18,581 nt of DNA from Pseudaquidulcibacter sp964557085 (GTDB lineage Bacteria; Pseudomonadota; Alphaproteobacteria; Caulobacterales; Aquidulcibacteraceae): NCBI GenBank assembly GCA_964557085.1, contig CAZKYS010000042.1, positions 1-18,581 of the forward strand, written 5' to 3'. The first letter of the stretch is position 1. Each line of letters begins with the position of its first letter. Below the pieces are notes generated by a model that was not told the origin of the DNA, ran no database searches, and was given only the letters and a program-made list of their open reading frames with translations. The position numbers and the translations under genes are program-made. This document shows, piece after piece, positions 14,652 through 18,581 of the stretch.

Positions 14652-15527
14652 TTAAGAAATATGCCCTTTGTCTTTTAAATATTTGTTCAAAGAAGTTTTC
14701 CAAGCTGGCATTGCAAAACCAGTAACTTGTGCAAGTTTGCCATTGTTCAAAACGCTATAAGGTGGACGTTTTGCAGGTGTTGGCATATCTTTGGTTTCAA
14801 CCGGGGAAACTGGAACGTCAATACCGCATTGCTTTACAATTTCTGATGCAAAATCAAACCAGCTTGCTTGTCCAGTTCCTGCAACGTGATAAATTCCGCC
14901 AGGCGCTTTTGTTAGTAAAATTTGGCAAATGGCTTCGGCAATATCTATTGTTGCAGTGGGCGCCATAATTTGGTCAGCTACGACTTTTAGAAATCCATTT
15001 TGCTTTGCAAGTCTAATCATAGTTTCAACAAAATTGCCACCTTTGCCGCTTGCGCCTGCGGTTCCGTAAAGTGAAGAAACCCGGCAAACAATTGTGTCAC
15101 TATATTCAGTGCGTGCAAGACCTTCACCCAATAACTTTGATGCGCCGTAAACGTTAAGTGGGGCAGGAGTATCTTCTTCACAAAGTGGCGCACGTTTATC
15201 TTGGCCGCCGAAAACATAATCAGTTGAAAGGTGAACAAAGCGCGCGCCCTTAGCCTTACATGTGTTTGCAAGGATCTTTGGAACATGGCCATTAATAAGA
15301 ATTCCTAATTGTGAATTAGATTCAACTTCATCAGTTTTATGATAACCTGTGGTATTAATTAAGGCGTCAAATTCAATTTGCGCAAGTTTTTCAGGAATTG
15401 AATCAATATTAGCTAAGTCTAAATCGCTTCTAGTTAAACTTATAAATTTAATTTCAGATTTATTTTCAAAATTTTTAATTAAATCAACGCCTAATTGTCC
15501 ATTTGAACCTAATATTGCAACTTTCAT
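14652..15527 (-). CDS. rmlD: dTDP-4-dehydrorhamnose reductase, RmlD family
   Basis: It would reduce the RmlC product to dTDP-L-rhamnose with NAD(P)H. It has 291 residues, normal for RmlD. The nucleotide-binding GSNGQLG is at residues 7-13. The active site shows HLSTDYVFGG (99-108) and the Tyr/Lys pair Y127/K131 in YGASK. PLNVYGASKLLGE and RVSSLYG are typical. A departure is GYHKTDEVES (61-70), where classic RmlD reads close to AYTAVDKAE, so this may belong to a side branch of the RmlD family. ATG 15527 has AAAGG six bases upstream. It lies 66 bases after the glycosyltransferase gene and three bases before the FAD oxidoreductase gene. It is the best RmlD candidate in the window, but its detachment from rmlA and rmlB leaves other sugars possible. 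Confidence 0.85.
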   Translation of the reverse strand: MKVAILGSNGQLGVDLIKNFENKSEIKFISLTRSDLDLANIDSIPEKLAQIEFDALINTTGYHKTDEVESNSQLGILINGHVPKILANTCKAKGARFVHLSTDYVFGGQDKRAPLCEEDTPAPLNVYGASKLLGEGLARTEYSDTIVCRVSSLYGTAGASGKGGNFVETMIRLAKQNGFLKVVADQIMAPTATIDIAEAICQILLTKAPGGIYHVAGTGQASWFDFASEIVKQCGIDVPVSPVETKDMPTPAKRPPYSVLNNGKLAQVTGFAMPAWKTSLNKYLKDKGHIS

Positions 15528-15593
15528 CTTTAGCCTTTCAAATAATTGCCCCTTTTACATTTTCTATAGCTTTTGTCCATAATCATATGTTGC

Positions 15594-17288
15594 CTAAGCA
15601 ACATTAAGTTTGAGTTCTGGGCAATATGATGAAATTCTGCTGAATAATTCTTGGTCGTAAGTTCCGAATAATTCATCATTAATAGCAATCGCATTTTCGT
15701 ATTTTTGAAGCGCTAGATTATGATTTCCTAATAGATAATGGCAATAAATGCTATGAAATAAGGAATGCCAATACAGGGATTTTACGCGACTAAAATTTTC
15801 TTTTCCATCAAATTGCTTACACTCTTGGGATGATTTATCGAAAAAATGAGAAGATTTTTCAAAATCACCTTTATGGTTTAATAAAGACATAGCTATGTGA
15901 TAAGAATGTTCAATCTTTAAATAGATATTTTCAACAAAAGCATTTTTTTCAATCTCAATTTCTAATATGTGTAAACATTCTTCTTTTTTATCTTGGTTTA
16001 CAATTTCAATATATTTGAAAATTTCATTATAATTCAAAATATAGCTTAGTTCACTATTTGTATGTGATATCCAATTTCTTTCAATTTTTTTTATTTCTTG
16101 TTCATCGCGAGAACATAATAGAGGTTGTGAGTTTGAAATATTTTTCAGGCAATTATTAATTGTTTGCTTTGTCCATGTTTTGTTTTGTAAATCGCTTTTA
16201 TGGAAGGCACCTTCGATAAAACAATATGACAGTATTTTGTTTCGGTTGAAAGTATCTATTGGCTTTAGTCCTGACCAATCTTCATTTATGTCATTAGTGC
16301 TTGATAATGAATGAAATACGCCCTCCTTGGCAATGCTGATTAGTGGCTTTTGCCAAAGCGCAGATAAGAATAATGCTTTTGAAGTTACGCCAATATAGCC
16401 ATCAATTATAGGTGATAATAAATCAGAAGTAGAAATTTGATAATCATTTTTCACAAAAAAAACATTTTCATATTGTTTTTGTAAATAATCTCTTGCGGGT
16501 TGCGTAATTTCACCCGACATTGGGTGCTCAGTAATAATTAATGTAACATCTTTTGGCTTAAGGGCGCAAACATATTCAGCCAGTTTGAATTGCTGTAATA
16601 TGGGGGTGTAGGCATCAAAAAGTAGGTAGTTGGAAAATTGCAATGGTAATAAAAACCGCTTTTTCGTGGAGCTTAAATCTAACCCGCAATAATTATTAAA
16701 TTGCAATAATTCTAACAGCGTTCCCTTAGTGTTTGTGGCAATATTTAAAGCCGCTTCAATTGCCTCATCATTTGGCAAATATTGTTTTAAATGTTTGTCT
16801 AAAAACGAATTTTGGAATGGACCATTTGTATCAAAAAACCAATTTTCAGGATGAATTTTTCGAGAAAAAGCCGCATATTCATAAGATATTATCGGGGTAT
16901 TTGGAAATATATTTTTTATAAATATACAAGGCGAGAAAGCGATGATTAAATCAGGATTAAATCCATCTAATTTGTTATAAATTAATTTTGCTTTTTCAGC
17001 GCCGTGAAAAGAATGTGGATTGAGCAATATTTCGTTTTCAATTGCCGTATAATTGTATTTTCCAAATTCATAAGTCTCAACTTGTTCAAATGCTATTTTT
17101 TTTATTTCAACATCATTTGGAATGTAAGGTTCAATTTCTTTATTATAGGTAAGGGCGAATGACACATTGCCATCAAACGCATCATGAATAGCATTTGCAA
17201 GGTTTGTAACGCCAATTTCTATCCAATTTGCCGCAAGGTTTGGGTTATTAAGCTGTATATTTGGCTCAATATAAAAAAGAATTTTCAT
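15594..17288 (-). CDS. Putative capsule-synthesis-type glycosyltransferase with helical C-terminal region
   Basis: It has 564 residues and the call is by pattern only. The N-terminus, MKILFYIEPN, is like a GT-B fold start. The middle shows features I associate with the Capsule_synth (KpsC/KpsS) group: RFLLPLQFSNYLLFDAY (211-227), a EHP motif in LIITEHPMSG (250-259), ENVFFVKND, and GVTSKALFLSALWQKPLISI (300-319), the ordinary site of a Ser/Thr...Ala...KP signature. KpsC and KpsS transfer Kdo from CMP-Kdo. Residues about 420-555 are helical with a TPR-like end (HNLALQKYENAIAINDELF), an unusual extension. ATG 17288 is one base after the stop of the cytidylyltransferase-RraA fusion, so the two are coupled. 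That pairing supports a CMP-sugar donor. Remote similarity only; another GT-B family is possible. Confidence 0.6.
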   Translation of the reverse strand: MKILFYIEPNIQLNNPNLAANWIEIGVTNLANAIHDAFDGNVSFALTYNKEIEPYIPNDVEIKKIAFEQVETYEFGKYNYTAIENEILLNPHSFHGAEKAKLIYNKLDGFNPDLIIAFSPCIFIKNIFPNTPIISYEYAAFSRKIHPENWFFDTNGPFQNSFLDKHLKQYLPNDEAIEAALNIATNTKGTLLELLQFNNYCGLDLSSTKKRFLLPLQFSNYLLFDAYTPILQQFKLAEYVCALKPKDVTLIITEHPMSGEITQPARDYLQKQYENVFFVKNDYQISTSDLLSPIIDGYIGVTSKALFLSALWQKPLISIAKEGVFHSLSSTNDINEDWSGLKPIDTFNRNKILSYCFIEGAFHKSDLQNKTWTKQTINNCLKNISNSQPLLCSRDEQEIKKIERNWISHTNSELSYILNYNEIFKYIEIVNQDKKEECLHILEIEIEKNAFVENIYLKIEHSYHIAMSLLNHKGDFEKSSHFFDKSSQECKQFDGKENFSRVKSLYWHSLFHSIYCHYLLGNHNLALQKYENAIAINDELFGTYDQELFSRISSYCPELKLNVA

Positions 17289-17289
17289 A

Positions 17290-18581
17290 TTAAAATTCGC
17301 CGATATTTTTCAATATATCGCGCGCGTCCACATTCTTAAGAACTGCAGATCTAACCATTAATTCTTTTGAGGCAGAATCTATTGCACACTCTTTCAACTG
17401 TGGCCAAATATTTTGTGGGACGCAAACCACACCGTTTTCATCACCAACAACAATATCACCGCTATGAATTAATTTATCACCAATTTTTATTGGTTCTCCG
17501 ATGGAGTTTAATGTGCCATGATATTTTATGTCTTCGTAATAACCACGCCTTGCAAACGTAGCAAAGCCAAGTTCATTTAAAGCACCAATATCGCGTGTTG
17601 TTCCGTCAATTACCGCCCCAACTGCACCTGCGCGAAGTGCTAATGAACCGTTCAAATTACCAAAAAAAGCTTTTTGCGGCACGTTTGTTCCAACGGCAAT
17701 TATATCGCCATGACGAACAAAATCATATAAATCCAAAGCATCATATATCCCAAGCCATGCATTTTCTTCGTCTTTTTCATTGATTGCACGCAAGGACATT
17801 GTTTTAGCTGTGCCAATAGCTTTTCGACCAGACAAAATCCGTATTTCTGGCGGTAAGGAAATATCAAAACCTAAATCTTTTGCACAATCGGAAATTGTTG
17901 GCGTTGACATAAATTCGCTTAAAAACCTAAGTTCAGAAAATTGATTTGCTCTCATACCTGACGCAATGTATTCAGCTAGAATTAGATCTTCTTGATTGTT
18001 TATGTCTATGTCTTCTGTTGCATCAAGATCAAACAAATATGTCTTATTGGTGAAGCGTTTGTCTATTTCTTGTTTCTTAGTGTTTTTTACAATATAGAGT
18101 GACATACCCTCTATAATGCTTGAAGGAAGGTCTACACTATTGGGAATGCGGCCAAAACCATATGTTGGCATATTGTCTGCCCACAAATAATCTTTTCGCC
18201 TTCTTACAGCAACTAGGCTATCGTATTGTGGATTATCAATTAAAAACTGAATTGCCCTACTTATAGTTTTTTCATCAACAAACGGGGCAGTGCACAAAGC
18301 CTGCACATAATAATCGGCATCTGGAACTTTTGAGCATTCAAAAGCAAACAATTCATGCCCATCCGTTCTATTACTTGCTAATTCTTTGGGGCGTTCAATA
18401 TGATTTATATTCAAATATTGGCTTATAGCGCGAATTTTTTCTGATTCTGTATCAAGATAAACTTCATTAATGAGAGGACAATTTTTTAATTGCTTAATTT
18501 TACGAATAAAAAGCGGGTCACCATCGAAAATATATAAGTTTTTGTTTTTTATACGTTCCGAAATTTCTTTCACTGGAACGA
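17290..18581 (-). CDS. Cytidylyltransferase / RraA-like aldolase fusion protein, N-terminus outside window
   Basis: Two enzymes lie in one frame. Counting from the GTG codon at 18573 as residue 1, residues 1-205 are an acylneuraminate/Kdo cytidylyltransferase-type domain: VPVKEISERIKNKNL (the NTP-binding start, reading across into codons upstream of 18573), EVYLDTESEKI (37-47), RPKEL (61-65), ALCTAPF (92-98), EGMSLYIV and DIDINNQEDLILAEYI. Residues about 218-400 are an RraA / HMG-aldolase-like domain: TISDCAKDLGFD, GTAKTM (254-259), HGDIIAVG, NGSLALRAGAVGAVIDGTTR (308-327) with the Arg-Asp pair (327-328) used by HMG aldolases, and GDENGVVCVP. The VPVKE motif should lie near the true N-terminus, so few residues are missing and the GTG is not the start. 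It is coupled to the glycosyltransferase downstream. A possible role is making and CMP-activating a 2-keto-3-deoxy sugar acid. Confidence 0.85.
   Translation of the reverse strand, partial: VPVKEISERIKNKNLYIFDGDPLFIRKIKQLKNCPLINEVYLDTESEKIRAISQYLNINHIERPKELASNRTDGHELFAFECSKVPDADYYVQALCTAPFVDEKTISRAIQFLIDNPQYDSLVAVRRRKDYLWADNMPTYGFGRIPNSVDLPSSIIEGMSLYIVKNTKKQEIDKRFTNKTYLFDLDATEDIDINNQEDLILAEYIASGMRANQFSELRFLSEFMSTPTISDCAKDLGFDISLPPEIRILSGRKAIGTAKTMSLRAINEKDEENAWLGIYDALDLYDFVRHGDIIAVGTNVPQKAFFGNLNGSLALRAGAVGAVIDGTTRDIGALNELGFATFARRGYYEDIKYHGTLNSIGEPIKIGDKLIHSGDIVVGDENGVVCVPQNIWPQLKECAIDSASKELMVRSAVLKNVDARDILKNIGEF

Overview
The window is an AT-rich bacterial chromosomal segment that is almost entirely a surface-polysaccharide locus (O-antigen, capsule or exopolysaccharide). 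A DUF2793 protein, a family known mainly from alphaproteobacterial prophages and gene transfer agents, suggests an AT-rich alphaproteobacterium. I cannot name a genus. No rRNA, tRNA, CRISPR array or insertion sequence was seen.

Layout from left to right. (1) 1-679, plus: the 3' part of an E. coli-type UDP-glucose 6-dehydrogenase gene, with a likely terminator inside the end of the convergent rmlA. (2) 6430-697, minus: a tight run of ABC-2 permease, Wzt/KpsT-type ATPase, GT4 glycosyltransferase, galU, rmlB and rmlA. (3) 6431-7020: a 590-base AT-rich divergent control region with no convincing gene and several inverted repeats. (4) 7021-9678, plus: an RmlC-family epimerase, an NAD-dependent sugar-nucleotide epimerase/reductase, a strong intrinsic terminator, then the DUF2793 gene. 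(5) 10767-9727, minus: a SAM methyltransferase with an extra N-terminal domain. (6) 10823-13508, plus: an RgpF-like rhamnan-type glycosyltransferase, a small membrane protein and a UDP-glucuronate decarboxylase. (7) 18581-13527, minus: a cytidylyltransferase fused to an RraA/HMG-aldolase-like domain (N-terminus cut by the window edge), a capsule-synthesis-type glycosyltransferase with a helical C-terminal extension, an RmlD-family reductase and an LhgO-like FAD oxidoreductase.

How the genes fit together. RmlA, RmlB, RmlC and RmlD supply dTDP-L-rhamnose, although the four genes lie in three separate transcription units. GalU, Ugd and the UDP-glucuronate decarboxylase form a complete route from glucose-1-phosphate to UDP-xylose. 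The glycosyltransferases would assemble the glycan, and the ABC transporter pair would export it across the inner membrane. The methyltransferase may modify or cap the chain.

The most unusual element is the cytidylyltransferase-RraA fusion at the right edge. One polypeptide joins a domain type that activates 2-keto-3-deoxy sugar acids with CTP to a domain type that performs pyruvate aldol chemistry. A glycosyltransferase resembling the Capsule_synth (KpsC/KpsS) group follows one base downstream. Together they suggest a dedicated pathway for making, activating and transferring an acidic ulosonic sugar. This is an inference from domain content and gene order.
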